64,000 nt of DNA from Xanthobacter sp. YC-JY1 (GCF_021730305.1 NZ_CP032674.1:667001-731000); one strand, 5' to 3'; positions 26,547-35,831 are shown, counted from the first letter of the stretch. The notes: generated from the sequence alone by a model not told the origin. Made by a program: numbers and translations.

Positions 26547-27221
26547 ATGGCGCGAAGCCCTTCAGACGCACGGGAGACGCAGCCGGAGCCGCAGGCCCCG
26601 CGGCGGCGGCGTGCGCCGGCCATGGACAAGGGAGAGCGGCGTCGCTCCATCCTTGATGCGGCGCTGGCGGAGTTCTCGGCCCACGGCTTTGCCGGCGCGC
26701 GGCTCGACGACGTGGCGCGGCGGGCCGGCGTCGCCAAGGGCACGCTCTATCTCTACTTCTCCGACAAGGAGGCCCTGTTCCGGGGCCTGGTGGAGGAGAA
26801 CCTGTCGCCCGTCCTCGTCGATGCCGGCGGCATGGTGGCGCTGTTTCCGGGGACCACCCGGGAGCTTCTGGACCTGCTCATCGAACTTCTCGCCCAGCGG
26901 GTGCTGGAAACGCCGGCGCAGGCGCTGGTGCGCCTGATGATCGCCGAGGGGCCGCGCTTCCCGGAACTGGCCGCCTATTATCATCGGGAAGTGGTGGTCC
27001 GCGGCCTCGCGCTCATCCGCGCCATCGTCTCCCGCGGCATCGCCCGCGGCGAGATCGACAGCGACATTCCCGCCCGCTTCCCCCAGCTCGTCATCGCCCC
27101 CGCCATCGTCGCGGTGGTGTGGAACAGCATGTTCGGCGCGTTCGACCCGCTCGACGTGCGCCAGTTCCTCGCCGCCCATCGCGACCTGATCCTGCGCGGC
27201 CTTGGATGGAGAGAGACGTGA
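26547..27221 (+). CDS. TetR/AcrR family regulator
   Basis: The 224-residue protein has a TetR N-terminal helix-turn-helix domain (about residues 30-85), with ILDAALAEFSAHGFAGARLDDVARRAGVAKGTLYLYFSDKEALF being the family pattern, shown here in outline. A C-terminal ligand-binding domain of the TetR C11/AefR kind follows. Its first 25 residues form a basic, Pro-rich extension. The stop overlaps the GTG of the HlyD-type gene, so regulator and pump are one operon, probably repressed through the palindrome at 26514. Confidence 0.93.
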   Translation: MARSPSDARETQPEPQAPRRRRAPAMDKGERRRSILDAALAEFSAHGFAGARLDDVARRAGVAKGTLYLYFSDKEALFRGLVEENLSPVLVDAGGMVALFPGTTRELLDLLIELLAQRVLETPAQALVRLMIAEGPRFPELAAYYHREVVVRGLALIRAIVSRGIARGEIDSDIPARFPQLVIAPAIVAVVWNSMFGAFDPLDVRQFLAAHRDLILRGLGWRET

Positions 27222-28195
27222 CACGCGCTCCCGCTTTGTGCGCCATGCTTCCCCGTGCCCTTGCCCTCGCCGCTGCGCTCGGCCTTGCCGGCTGCGATGG
27301 CGATAGGGCAGGGGGCTTCTCCGGCTATGTGGAAGGGGATCTGGTCTTCATCGGCCCCACCGAGGCCGGGCGCGTCAGTGCGCTCCTGGTGGAGGAGGGG
27401 GCGCAGGTGAAGGCCGGCCAGGTGCTGGCGAAGGTGGAGGACGATCTCCAGACCGCCGACCGGGACGCTGCCGCCGCCCAGCTCAAGGAGGCCGAGGCCC
27501 GCCTCGCCAATGCCCGCTCGCCCCTGCAGCGGCCGGAGGAGGTCGCGGTGCTGGAAGCCTCGGAGCGGCGCGCCGCCGCCGCCCTCGACCTCTCTCGCAT
27601 CGAGCTGAACCGCCAGAAGACACTGGTGCCCAAGGGCGCGTCGTCCCAGGCCAATCTCGATTCCGCCCAGCACCAGTACGACCAGAACCAGGCCGCCCTC
27701 GACGAGGCGCAGCGCCGCATCGCGGCCGCCCGCATCGCCTCGCGCAATCAGGACATCGACGCCGCCGAGCAGGCCGCGCAGGCGGCGAAAGCCAACCTCG
27801 CCGCCGCCCAGATCCGGCTCGACCGCCGCACGGTGAAGGCCCCGGCGGATGGACCGGTGCAGACCGTCTACTACCGGCCCGGGGAAATGGTGCCGGAAGG
27901 CCGGCCCATCGTCTCCGTGCTGCCGCCGGGGCTGGTGAAGGTGCGCTTCTTCGTGCCGGAGGCGCAATTGCCGAAGGTGACGGCGGGTGCCCCTGTAACC
28001 GTCACCTGCGATGGCTGCGCGCCGTTCACCGCAAAGGTGTCCTTCATCGCGGCGCAGGCCGAATATACCCCGCCGGTGATCTACAGCCGCGAGGAGCGCT
28101 CCAAGCTCGTCTATATGGTGGAGGCGCGGCCCGATGATCCGGCCAAGGCGAAGCCGGGACAGCCGGTGAATGTGAGCCTCGGAGCCACCCCGTGA
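27218..28195 (+). CDS. HlyD-family periplasmic adaptor, lipoprotein
   Basis: The 325-residue membrane-fusion protein has an N-terminal signal ending in the lipobox LAGC, a biotinyl-lipoyl half (YVEGDLVFIGPTEAGRVSALLVEEGAQVKAGQ), a long helical hairpin rich in Ala/Gln (about residues 80-195), the second half domain (TVKAPADGPVQTVYYRPGEMV) and a beta-barrel region. This resembles YbhG/EmrA-type adaptors. The GTG start overlaps the tetR stop with GGAGAGAG ahead of it; ATG codons at 27206 and 27245 are alternatives. The stop overlaps the ATPase gene. Confidence 0.9.
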   Translation: MTRAPALCAMLPRALALAAALGLAGCDGDRAGGFSGYVEGDLVFIGPTEAGRVSALLVEEGAQVKAGQVLAKVEDDLQTADRDAAAAQLKEAEARLANARSPLQRPEEVAVLEASERRAAAALDLSRIELNRQKTLVPKGASSQANLDSAQHQYDQNQAALDEAQRRIAAARIASRNQDIDAAEQAAQAAKANLAAAQIRLDRRTVKAPADGPVQTVYYRPGEMVPEGRPIVSVLPPGLVKVRFFVPEAQLPKVTAGAPVTVTCDGCAPFTAKVSFIAAQAEYTPPVIYSREERSKLVYMVEARPDDPAKAKPGQPVNVSLGATP

Positions 28196-29169
28196 GAACG
28201 GCGGCTGCGCCGGCCCCCGATCCGGATGTGGTGATCGAGGTGGAGGGCCTTTCCAAGAGCTTCGGCGGTCACCGCGTGGTGGACAACCTCACCATGCGGG
28301 TGCGGCGCGGGCAGATCTACGGCTTCCTCGGCCCCAACGGTTCCGGCAAGACGACCACCATCCGCATGCTGTGCGGGCTGCTCACGCCAGACGCGGGGCG
28401 CGGCACCTGCCTCGGCATGGACATCCTCACCGAGTCCCGCGCCATCCGCGAGCACGTGGGCTACATGACCCAGCGCTTCTCGCTCTATCAGGATCTCTCG
28501 GTGCGGGAGAATCTGGAGTTCGTCGCCCGCCTCTACGGCGTGCCGCAGCCGGAAGCCGCGGCGACCCAGGCATTGCAACGGCTGGGGCTGGAAGGGCGCG
28601 GCAAGCAGCTTGCCGGCGCGCTCTCCGGCGGCTGGAAGCAGCGGCTCGCGCTCGGCGCCTGCATCCTGCCCGGTCCGGACCTGCTCCTCTTGGATGAGCC
28701 CACCGCCGGCGTCGATCCCCAGGCGCGGCGCGAGTTCTGGGAGCAGATCCACGACCTCGCTGCCGAGGGGCTGACCGTCCTCGTCTCCACCCACTACATG
28801 GACGAGGCGGAGCGTTGCCACGAGATCGCGTACATCGCCTATGGCAAGCTGCTGGCCCAAGGCACGGTGCAATCGGTCATCGCCGCCGCCGGCCTCACCA
28901 CCGTGACGGTGGAGGTGAAGGGCGAGGCGGGGCAGGAGGCCGGGCGCCTCGCCCGTGACCTCGCCCGCGACCTGTCCCAGCGCGCGGGGGTGGACATGGT
29001 GGCGCCCTTCGGGACGGCCCTGCACATCTCCGGCCGTGACGCCACGGCGCTGGAGGCGGCCCTCGCCCCCTTCCGCTCGGACGCGCGCCTGGCCTTCCGC
29101 GCCGATGCGCCGACGCTGGAGGACGTGTTCATCGACCTCATGCGCCGCTCCAAGGACGAGATGCGATGA
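28192..29169 (+). CDS. ABC transporter ATP-binding protein (YbhF-like)
   Basis: This 325-residue ATPase has Walker A GPNGSGKT, a Q-loop region GYMTQRFSLY, signature LSGGWKQR, Walker B LLLLDEPTAGVDP and H-loop STHYMDEA. It lacks the second nucleotide-binding domain that YbhF carries, so it probably works as a homodimer. The C-terminal DVFIDLMRR segment is typical of ABC-2 exporter ATPases. It starts with GTG overlapping the HlyD stop and its end overlaps the permease gene by four bases. Confidence 0.93.
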   Translation: MRTAAAPAPDPDVVIEVEGLSKSFGGHRVVDNLTMRVRRGQIYGFLGPNGSGKTTTIRMLCGLLTPDAGRGTCLGMDILTESRAIREHVGYMTQRFSLYQDLSVRENLEFVARLYGVPQPEAAATQALQRLGLEGRGKQLAGALSGGWKQRLALGACILPGPDLLLLDEPTAGVDPQARREFWEQIHDLAAEGLTVLVSTHYMDEAERCHEIAYIAYGKLLAQGTVQSVIAAAGLTTVTVEVKGEAGQEAGRLARDLARDLSQRAGVDMVAPFGTALHISGRDATALEAALAPFRSDARLAFRADAPTLEDVFIDLMRRSKDEMR

Positions 29170-30302
29170 GTGTGCGCGCCGCCCGGGGCGGCTTCTTCAC
29201 GCGCGTCGGCGCCATGATCGTGAAGGAGTTCATCCAGCTCCGCCGCGACCGGGTGACCTTCGCGACGATGATTATGATCCCGCTGCTGCAGCTGATCCTG
29301 TTCGGCTACGCCATCAACACCACGCCGCGCCATCTGCCCACCGCCGTCTTCACCCATGAGAACAACGAGGTGAGTCGCGCCATTCTCGCGGCGCTGCGCA
29401 ACACTGCCTTCTTCTCCTTCGTGCGCGAGGTGAAGAGCGCCGAGGATGCCGAGCACATGATCCGCGCGGGCGAGGTGCTGTTCTTCGTGGAGATCCCAGC
29501 CGGCTTCGAGCGGGCACTGCGGCGGGGGGATGCGCCCCAGCTGCTGGTGGCGGCCGATGCCACCGATCCGGTCGGCTCGGCCAATGCGCTGGCCGCGCTC
29601 GCCGGCGTGGTCAATTCGGCCCTCGTGCGCGAGCGGTTCGTGGATGCGCCGGGCAGCGCGGCGTTCGAGATCGTGCAGCACCGGCGATACAATCCCGCCG
29701 GCACCAGCCAGCTCAACATCGTGCCGGGCCTGCTCGGCACCATCCTCACCATGACCATGCTGATCTTCACCGCTTTGTCGGTGACGCGCGAGATCGAGCG
29801 GGGGACCATGGAGAGCCTCCTCTCCATGCCGATCCACCCGGTGGAGATCATGCTGGGCAAGATCACGCCCTACGTGCTGGTGGGCATCCTGCAGGCCCTG
29901 CTCATCATGGGCGCGGGGATGATTCTCTTCGGCGTGCCGCTCGAGGGCAGCGCGATCCTGCTGGCGGTGGCGACGCTGCTGTTCATCGTCGTCAACCTCT
30001 CCATCGGCTACACCTTCTCCACCCTGGCGCAGAACCAGCTCCAGGCGGTGCAGATGTCCTTCATGTTCTTCCTGCCCTCCATCCTGCTGTCGGGCTTCAT
30101 GTTTCCGTTCTCGGGCATGCCGCTGTGGGCGCAGTGGATCGGCGAGGGACTGCCGCTGACCCACTATCTGCGGATGGTGCGCGGCATCCTGCTGAAGGGG
30201 TCCGGATTCTCGGACCTGACCACCGATGCGGGCGCGCTGGTGGTGCTGATGCTGGTGGCCATGGCCATAGCCGTGGCGAGATTCCGGCAAACTCTGGACT
30301 AA
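29166..30302 (+). CDS. ABC-2 type permease (YbhR/YbhS-like)
   Basis: The 378-residue permease has an N-terminal membrane helix, a large periplasmic region (about residues 45-170) and five C-terminal helices. The segments STLAQNQLQAVQMSFMFFLPSILLSGFMFPF and MPLWAQWIGEGLPLTHYLRMVRGILLKG are typical of ABC-2 exporters. With one permease gene only, a homodimer is likely. Together with the lipoprotein adaptor it probably exports a toxic compound or envelope component; the TetR regulator points to a drug-like inducer. Confidence 0.93.
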   Translation: MSVRAARGGFFTRVGAMIVKEFIQLRRDRVTFATMIMIPLLQLILFGYAINTTPRHLPTAVFTHENNEVSRAILAALRNTAFFSFVREVKSAEDAEHMIRAGEVLFFVEIPAGFERALRRGDAPQLLVAADATDPVGSANALAALAGVVNSALVRERFVDAPGSAAFEIVQHRRYNPAGTSQLNIVPGLLGTILTMTMLIFTALSVTREIERGTMESLLSMPIHPVEIMLGKITPYVLVGILQALLIMGAGMILFGVPLEGSAILLAVATLLFIVVNLSIGYTFSTLAQNQLQAVQMSFMFFLPSILLSGFMFPFSGMPLWAQWIGEGLPLTHYLRMVRGILLKGSGFSDLTTDAGALVVLMLVAMAIAVARFRQTLD

Positions 30303-30379
30303 AAGCCGTGCGGCATGTGGCCGCGAAGCTTTGGCGCTTGCCCGATTCCGTCCTGTGGAAAATAGTGGTCCCCGTGGTG

Positions 30380-30402
30380 GAGCCTGGAGGCGTTCCAGGC
30401 TC
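30380..30402 (+). terminator. Hairpin after the efflux operon
   Basis: GAGCCTGGA (30380-30388) and TCCAGGCTC (30394-30402) form a perfect nine-base stem with a five-base loop, 78 bases after the permease stop. There is no T tract, so it is a weak or factor-dependent terminator candidate. The rest of 30303-30516 holds no gene that I can support. Confidence 0.45.
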
Positions 30403-30521
30403 ACGCGTCCAGCGTTTGCTTGATGGCTATGCGACCCGATGTCCGCTGCGCTGCGGCATTTGGTGAGGTGACTTGCGACGGCCCGCCACAGCGCACATCC
30501 GTATTTCGCCGGGCATAGCCT

Positions 30522-30535
30522 TTGACATGCGTCAA
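30522..30535 (+). promoter_or_regulatory. FNR/FixK-type box upstream of ccoN
   Basis: TTGAC at 30522-30526 and GTCAA at 30531-30535 surround ATGC, a perfect dyad matching the anaerobox of FnrL, FixK and related CRP/FNR regulators of alphaproteobacteria. A plausible -10 element (TGTACT at 30559-30564) would place the box centre near -42, the usual activating position. It lies 82 bases before the ccoN start and suggests induction of the cbb3 oxidase at low oxygen. Confidence 0.88.
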
Positions 30536-30549
30536 GGTGAAAAACGGTC

Positions 30550-30573
30550 CTAGGGCGATGTACTGCGCCCTAG
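30550..30573 (+). promoter_or_regulatory. Perfect inverted repeat over the predicted ccoN transcription start
   Basis: CTAGGGCG (30550-30557) and CGCCCTAG (30566-30573) enclose ATGTACTG. The repeat covers the predicted -10 element and start point, 14 bases downstream of the FNR/FixK box. It could be an operator for a second regulator of the oxidase or the foot of the leader RNA. No known site that I can name fits it. Confidence 0.6.
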
Positions 30574-30616
30574 TCCCCCGGGTGTAGTTCTGCGCTCCGG
30601 CGTGAAGGGTCCACAG

Positions 30617-32281
30617 ATGACAACATTGCAAGCTCCAATCCAGCCCCCGGCGAAGTCGTTGAGGTGGGGTGAGGGCGCTCTCATCGGGGTGTTCTCCCTC
30701 TTCGCCCTTTTCTCGATCGTCGTGGCGGCAAAGGCCTACACGCCGGAATACGCGTTTCATGCGTACCTGTTCGCCGCGGCGAGCATCGCGTCGGTATTCG
30801 CCATCGGCAACCGCTACATGAACCGTCCGGCCGGCGCGGTGCCGCAGTTCATCGACGGCAAGCCCAACTACAACATGGGCGTGGTGAAATTCGGCACCGT
30901 CGCCGCCGTGATTTGGGGCATCGCCGGCTTCCTCGTGGGCGTCATCGCCGCGCTGCAGCTGGCCTTCCCGATCGTGAATCTCGATCTGCCCTGGATTTCG
31001 TTCGGCCGGCTGCGCCCGCTGCACACCTCGGCGGTGATCTTCGCTTTCGGCGGCAACGTGCTCCTCGCCACCTCGTTCTACGTGGTGCAGCGGACCTCGC
31101 GCGCGCGCCTTGCCGGCGATCTCGCCCCGTGGTTCGTGATGCTGGGCTACAATTTCTTCATCGTCATTGCCGGCACGGGCTATCTGCTCGGCATCACCCA
31201 GGGCAAGGAATACGCCGAGCCCGAGTGGTATTCGGACCTGTTCCTGACGGTGGTCTGGGTCACCTATCTGCTGGTGTTCCTGGTGACGCTTCTGAAGCGC
31301 AACGAGCCGCATATCTATGTGGCCAACTGGTTCTACCTTGCCTTCATCATCACCATCGCCGTCCTGCATCTCGGCAACAACGCGACCATCCCGGTGTCGG
31401 TCTTCTCGCCGAAGTCCTACATCCTGTGGTCCGGCGTGCAGGACGCCATGTTCCAGTGGTGGTACGGCCATAACGCGGTGGGCTTCTTCCTGACCGCCGG
31501 CTTCCTTGCCCTGATGTACTACTTCATCCCGAAGCGCGCCGAGCGGCCGGTCTATTCCTACCGCCTGTCCATCGTGCACTTCTGGGCGCTGATCTTCATC
31601 TACATCTGGGCCGGCCCGCACCACCTGCACTACACGGCTCTGCCGGACTGGGCGCAGACGCTGGGCATGACCTTCTCGGTGATCCTGTGGATGCCCTCCT
31701 GGGGCGGCATGATCAACGGCCTCATGACGCTTTCCGGCGCCTGGGACAAGCTGCGCACCGATCCCGTCATCCGCATGATGGTGGTGGCCGTCGCCTTCTA
31801 CGGCATGTCCACCTTCGAAGGCCCGATGATGTCGGTTAAGGCGGTGAACTCGCTCAGCCACTACACCGAATGGACCATCGGCCACGTGCATTCCGGCGCG
31901 CTGGGCTGGGTCGCCTACATCTCCTTCGGCGCCATCTACTGCCTGGTGCCCTGGCTCTGGAACAAGCGCGAAATGTATTCGGTCAAGGCCATCAACTGGC
32001 ACTTCTGGGTCTCGACCCTCGGCATCGTGCTCTACATCTCCTCCATGTGGGTGGCGGGCATCCTGCAGGGCCTCATGTGGCGCGCCTACACGCAGCTGGG
32101 CTTCCTCGAATACTCGTTCATCGAGACGGTCGAGGCGATGCACCCGCTCTACGTGATCCGTGCCCTGGGCGGCATCCTCTTCCTGACGGGCGCTCTCATC
32201 ATGGCGTGGAACGTCTGGAAGACCATCACCACCCCCCAGACCGCAGCCGAGCGCGAGCTCGCCCTGCAGGCGGCCGAGTGA
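30617..32281 (+). CDS. ccoN: Cytochrome cbb3 oxidase subunit I
   Basis: CcoN is the catalytic haem-copper subunit of the high-affinity cbb3 terminal oxidase; it reduces oxygen to water in the inner membrane. From the ATG at 30617 it has 554 residues and at least 12 membrane segments. Family segments include [32 protein letters not shown] and [16 protein letters not shown] (copper-B and haem ligand histidines), plus [23 protein letters not shown] at 30604-30609 is the ribosome binding site; a GTG at 30602 is less likely. It is the first gene of ccoNOQP. Confidence 0.97.
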   Translation: MTTLQAPIQPPAKSLRWGEGALIGVFSLFALFSIVVAAKAYTPEYAFHAYLFAAASIASVFAIGNRYMNRPAGAVPQFIDGKPNYNMGVVKFGTVAAVIWGIAGFLVGVIAALQLAFPIVNLDLPWISFGRLRPLHTSAVIFAFGGNVLLATSFYVVQRTSRARLAGDLAPWFVMLGYNFFIVIAGTGYLLGITQGKEYAEPEWYSDLFLTVVWVTYLLVFLVTLLKRNEPHIYVANWFYLAFIITIAVLHLGNNATIPVSVFSPKSYILWSGVQDAMFQWWYGHNAVGFFLTAGFLALMYYFIPKRAERPVYSYRLSIVHFWALIFIYIWAGPHHLHYTALPDWAQTLGMTFSVILWMPSWGGMINGLMTLSGAWDKLRTDPVIRMMVVAVAFYGMSTFEGPMMSVKAVNSLSHYTEWTIGHVHSGALGWVAYISFGAIYCLVPWLWNKREMYSVKAINWHFWVSTLGIVLYISSMWVAGILQGLMWRAYTQLGFLEYSFIETVEAMHPLYVIRALGGILFLTGALIMAWNVWKTITTPQTAAERELALQAAE

Positions 32282-32291
32282 GGAGGCGAGC

Positions 32292-33041
32292 ATGGCAACC
32301 CAAGGCACCTCCATCTGGTCCAAGCACCAGATCTTCGAGAAGCACTCCTACTGGCTGATGCTCGGCATCCTGGTGATGATCTCCATCGGCGGCCTCGTCG
32401 AGATCGCGCCGCTCTTCTACCTGAAGAGCACCATCGAGAAGGTGGAGGGCATGCGTCCCTACACCCCGCTCGAGCTGGCCGGCCGCAACATCTACGTCCG
32501 CGAGGGCTGCTACAACTGCCACTCGCAGATGATCCGCCCGCTGCGTGACGAGGTAGAGCGCTACGGCCACTACTCCCTGGCGGCCGAGAGCATGTACGAC
32601 CGCCCGTTCCAGTGGGGCTCCAAGCGTACCGGTCCCGATCTCGCCCGCGTCGGCGGCAAGTATTCGGACCTGTGGCAGGTGGAGCACCTGAACAACCCGC
32701 GCTCCGTGGTGCCGGCCTCCATCATGCCGAGCTACCCCTGGCTGGCGAAGACCAGGCTCAACGCCAAGCACATCGGCGAGGAGATGCGGGTCCAGCAGGT
32801 TCTGGGCGTGCCCTACACCGACGAGATGATCGCCAAGGCGCAGGACGACCTGAAGACCCAGGCGACCACCGATGCCGCCGACTCCGACGGCCTGCAGAAG
32901 CGCTATCCCAAGGCGCAGGGCCGCGACTACGACGGCAATCCGGGTGAACTCACCGAGGCCGACGCGCTCATCGCCTATCTGCAGATGCTGGGCACGCTCG
33001 TCGACTTCAAGCTCTACGACAACCAGGCGAATGTGAGGTGA
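32292..33041 (+). CDS. ccoO: Cytochrome cbb3 oxidase subunit II (mono-haem c)
   Basis: CcoO is the membrane-anchored mono-haem cytochrome c subunit. The 249-residue product has one N-terminal membrane helix (about 19-42) and a haem c site Cys73-x-x-Cys76-His77 (CYNCH). The Met ligand candidate lies in the [10 protein letters not shown] segment. It starts ten bases after ccoN, and ccoQ follows three bases after its stop. Confidence 0.97.
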   Translation: MATQGTSIWSKHQIFEKHSYWLMLGILVMISIGGLVEIAPLFYLKSTIEKVEGMRPYTPLELAGRNIYVREGCYNCHSQMIRPLRDEVERYGHYSLAAESMYDRPFQWGSKRTGPDLARVGGKYSDLWQVEHLNNPRSVVPASIMPSYPWLAKTRLNAKHIGEEMRVQQVLGVPYTDEMIAKAQDDLKTQATTDAADSDGLQKRYPKAQGRDYDGNPGELTEADALIAYLQMLGTLVDFKLYDNQANVR

Positions 33042-33044
33042 TCG

Positions 33045-33206
33045 ATGCACGACACCTATCTCGGCCTCGCGGCCTTCGCCCAGACGGGGGGCCTGATCCT
33101 CTTCGTCGTCGCCTTCCTGCTGGTGGTCGCTTACGCCTTCTGGCCCTCTAAGAAGAGGAAGAAGGAATTCGACGACGCCGCCAATATTCCGCTCAAAGAG
33201 GATTGA
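33045..33206 (+). CDS. ccoQ: Cytochrome cbb3 oxidase subunit IV (CcoQ/FixQ)
   Basis: This 53-residue protein has a single membrane helix (about residues 14-33, TGGLILFVVAFLLVVAYAFWP) followed by a lysine-rich then acidic tail. It sits exactly between ccoO and ccoP, the invariant place of ccoQ, a small subunit that stabilises the complex. Confidence 0.93.
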   Translation: MHDTYLGLAAFAQTGGLILFVVAFLLVVAYAFWPSKKRKKEFDDAANIPLKED

Positions 33207-33210
33207 TCCC

Positions 33211-34092
33211 GTGAGCACGACCAACGACACCCACGGCAAGGTCGACCAGGCAACCGGCGTCTCGACCACCGGTCATGAATGGGATGGCATCTCCGAACTG
33301 AACAACCCGCTGCCGCGCTGGTGGCTGTGGGTGTGGTATGCCTGCATCGTCTGGGCGATCGGCTACTGGATCCTGTATCCGGCCTGGCCGCTCGTCTCCT
33401 CCGCGACGCCGGGCATCCTCGGCTGGCATTCGCGTTCGGCGGTGGCGGTGCAGATCGCCGATCTCAACGCCATCCGGTCGGAGAGCGCGGCAAAGCTCAC
33501 CAACGCCTCGCTCGAGCAGATCGAGCAGACGCCGGCGCTGCTCTCCCTCGCCCGGGCCCAGGGCCGCGTCGCCTTCGCCGACAATTGCGCGCCCTGCCAC
33601 GGCGCGGGCGGCGGCGGTGCCACCGGCTTCCCCAACCTCAATGACGACGATTGGCTGTGGGGCGGTTCGCTGGAGCAGATCCAGCAGACCATCGAGCATG
33701 GCATCCGCGCCAACGATCCCGACACCCGCCAGGGCAACATGCCGGCCTTTGGCAAGGACGGCATCCTGCAGAAGCCGGAAATCTCGGCGGTGGCGGACTA
33801 TGTGCGCACCCTCTCCGGCATCGCCAAGCCGGGTGCGGACTACGACAAGGGCAAGGAGGTGTTCGCCTCCAACTGCGCCGCGTGCCATGGTGACGACGGC
33901 AAGGGCAACCAGGAGATGGGCGCCCCCAACCTCACCGACGGCATCTGGCTGTACGGCTCCGACAAGGCCACCATCGAGTATGGTGTCATCAATGGACGCG
34001 GCAACGTGATGCCGTCCTGGCACGCGCGCCTCGACCCGACCACGATCAAGGCTCTCACCGTCTACGTCCACTCGCTGGGCGGCGGACGCTGA
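33211..34092 (+). CDS. ccoP: Cytochrome cbb3 oxidase subunit III (di-haem c)
   Basis: CcoP is the di-haem cytochrome c subunit that passes electrons to CcoO. The 293-residue product starts with GTG and has the family N-terminus with HEWDGISELNNPLPRWWLW. A membrane segment follows (about 36-60), then two haem c sites at Cys126/Cys129/His130 (CAPCH) and Cys222/Cys225/His226 (CAACH). It is the last gene of ccoNOQP; hairpins follow. Confidence 0.97.
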   Translation: MSTTNDTHGKVDQATGVSTTGHEWDGISELNNPLPRWWLWVWYACIVWAIGYWILYPAWPLVSSATPGILGWHSRSAVAVQIADLNAIRSESAAKLTNASLEQIEQTPALLSLARAQGRVAFADNCAPCHGAGGGGATGFPNLNDDDWLWGGSLEQIQQTIEHGIRANDPDTRQGNMPAFGKDGILQKPEISAVADYVRTLSGIAKPGADYDKGKEVFASNCAACHGDDGKGNQEMGAPNLTDGIWLYGSDKATIEYGVINGRGNVMPSWHARLDPTTIKALTVYVHSLGGGR

Positions 34093-34101
34093 GCCTGAAG
34101 C

Positions 34102-34226
34102 TCCGGGGCCTCGCGCCCCGGACGCGCCGGCGGCCAGCCTCCCGGTCGGACACGCGCACCGTCCGGACCAGGCCGCGCGGCGGAGATGCCAAAAGGTCGC
34201 GCGACCAAACGTCGGCGCGACCTTTT
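34102..34226 (+). terminator. Hairpin pair after ccoP
   Basis: A first hairpin, TCCGGGGC (34102-34109) with GCCCCGGA (34115-34122), begins ten bases after the ccoP stop. A second, AAAAGGTCGCG (34191-34201) with CGCGACCTTTT (34216-34226), ends in a T run and looks like a true rho-independent terminator. Together they separate ccoNOQP from ccoGHIS. Confidence 0.8.
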
Positions 34227-34243
34227 GCTTTGGGGATCGCATT

Positions 34244-34265
34244 TACATTCTAAGATATGAATGTA
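34244..34265. promoter_or_regulatory. Inverted repeat upstream of ccoG
   Basis: TACATTC (34244-34250) and GAATGTA (34259-34265) flank the AT-only-but-one spacer TAAGATAT. This is the AT-richest spot in the region and lies about 100 bases before the likely ccoG start, where a promoter is expected after the ccoP terminator. No FNR/FixK box is seen in this gap, so ccoGHIS may have separate control through this dyad. Confidence 0.5.
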
Positions 34266-34364
34266 GCGCTGCGGATCGGAGACGGGGGTCTTCGAATCTG
34301 CGCCCGAGGGGCAAGGCCCCGATACGTACGGCCGGTCCGTCTTGACCGGCGAACCGCGGTGAAG

Positions 34365-35831
34365 ATGATGACTGCCCTGTCCACCAAGTCCCAGGACAAG
34401 AAGGCCCCCGTGGTCGTGAGCGGCGACGACGACATCCCGCTCTACGAGGCCCGGCGCCAGATCTATCCCCAGAGCGTCCACGGCCGCTTCCGCACCATCA
34501 AGTGGGTCCTGCTCGGGATCACCCTCGGCATCTACTATCTGCTGCCCTTCGTGCGCTGGGACCGTGGGCCGGACGCGCCCAATCAGGCCGTGCTCATCGA
34601 TTTCCCGGCCCGTCGCTTCTATTTCTTCTTCCTCGAGATCTGGCCCCAGGAATTCTATTACGTCGCCGGCCTGCTCATCCTCTCCGCGCTCATCTTGTTC
34701 CTGATGAATGCGGTGGCCGGCCGTGTGTGGTGCGGCTATCTCTGCCCGCAGACGGTGTGGACCGACCTGTTCATGGCCGTGGAACGCCTGATCGAGGGCG
34801 ACCGCCGCGAGCGCATGATCGCCGACGCCCAGCCCTGGTCGATCGACAAGTTCGCCCACAAGACGCTGAAGCACTCCATCTGGCTGCTGATCGCCTGGTG
34901 GACCGGCGGCGCCTGGGTGCTCTATTTCGCCGATGCGCCGACGCTGGTGGTCGAGCTGGCCACGTTCCAGGCGTCTGCCGTGGCCTACATGTCCATCGGG
35001 GTGCTCACCTTCACCACATACGCGCTCGCCGGCCACATGCGCGAGCAGGTCTGCACCTATATGTGCCCCTGGCCGCGCATCCAGGCGGCGCTGACCGACG
35101 AATACGCGCTCAACGTCACCTATCTCTACGATCGCGGCGAACCCCGCGGCTCGGTGAAGAAGGCGGCTGTGCTGCGCGAGAAGGGCCTGCCCGCCGGCGA
35201 CTGCGTGGATTGCGGCCAGTGCGTCGCGGTGTGCCCCACGGGCGTCGATATCCGCCAGGGTCTGCAACTGCCCTGCATCCAGTGCGGCCTGTGCATCGAT
35301 GCCTGCAACACGGTGATGCACAAGATCGGCCGTCCGGGGAACCTCATCACCTATGAGAGCGAGGCGAACCTCGAGGCGCGCGCCGCCGGCAAGCCCTTCG
35401 TCCAGCGCATCCTTCGTCCGCGGACCATCCTCTACGGCGTGCTGATCGCCTTCGTCTCCGGCCTCATGCTCACCGCGCTGATCGGGCGCTCGACGGAAGG
35501 CCTCTCCGCCATCCACGACCGCAATCCGCTGTTCGTGCGGCTCTCCAGCGGCGCGATCCGCAACGCCTACACCATCCGCCTCATCAACAAGAAGCTGGAG
35601 GAGCGGACCTTCATCCTCTCCGTCGAGGGCGTCCCGGATGCCAGCCTCGAGGTTATCGGCGACAATGCGGACGGCCTCACCATCGGACCGGACCAGACGC
35701 GGGAGGTGCGCGTGCTCGTCACCACCGGCGACAAGCTCCCGCCCGCGGCTTCCCTGCCGGTGACGTTCCGCATCCGCGACAAGGCCTCCGGCCTGTCGGC
35801 CTCCGTCACCGACCATTTCATCGGCCCCTGA
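34365..35831 (+). CDS. ccoG: cbb3 oxidase accessory protein CcoG (FixG), 4Fe-4S
   Basis: CcoG is a polytopic membrane protein with two ferredoxin-type clusters; in other bacteria it reduces Cu(II) to Cu(I) for delivery to the oxidase. The 488-residue product begins at ATG 34365 (a second ATG follows directly; the frame also extends to 34257). It has membrane segments, the WCGYLCPQTVW motif, a CxxCxxCxxxCP cluster (CVDCGQCVAVCP), a second cluster (CIQCGLCIDACN), and a C-terminal immunoglobulin-like domain. Confidence 0.95.
   Translation: MMTALSTKSQDKKAPVVVSGDDDIPLYEARRQIYPQSVHGRFRTIKWVLLGITLGIYYLLPFVRWDRGPDAPNQAVLIDFPARRFYFFFLEIWPQEFYYVAGLLILSALILFLMNAVAGRVWCGYLCPQTVWTDLFMAVERLIEGDRRERMIADAQPWSIDKFAHKTLKHSIWLLIAWWTGGAWVLYFADAPTLVVELATFQASAVAYMSIGVLTFTTYALAGHMREQVCTYMCPWPRIQAALTDEYALNVTYLYDRGEPRGSVKKAAVLREKGLPAGDCVDCGQCVAVCPTGVDIRQGLQLPCIQCGLCIDACNTVMHKIGRPGNLITYESEANLEARAAGKPFVQRILRPRTILYGVLIAFVSGLMLTALIGRSTEGLSAIHDRNPLFVRLSSGAIRNAYTIRLINKKLEERTFILSVEGVPDASLEVIGDNADGLTIGPDQTREVRVLVTTGDKLPPAASLPVTFRIRDKASGLSASVTDHFIGP

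Noticed and set aside
30401-32323. Long minus-strand frame opposite ccoN (640 codons)
   Set aside because: It mirrors ccoN codon usage and is full of His/Gly/Asp runs typical of antisense translation; ccoN is certain.
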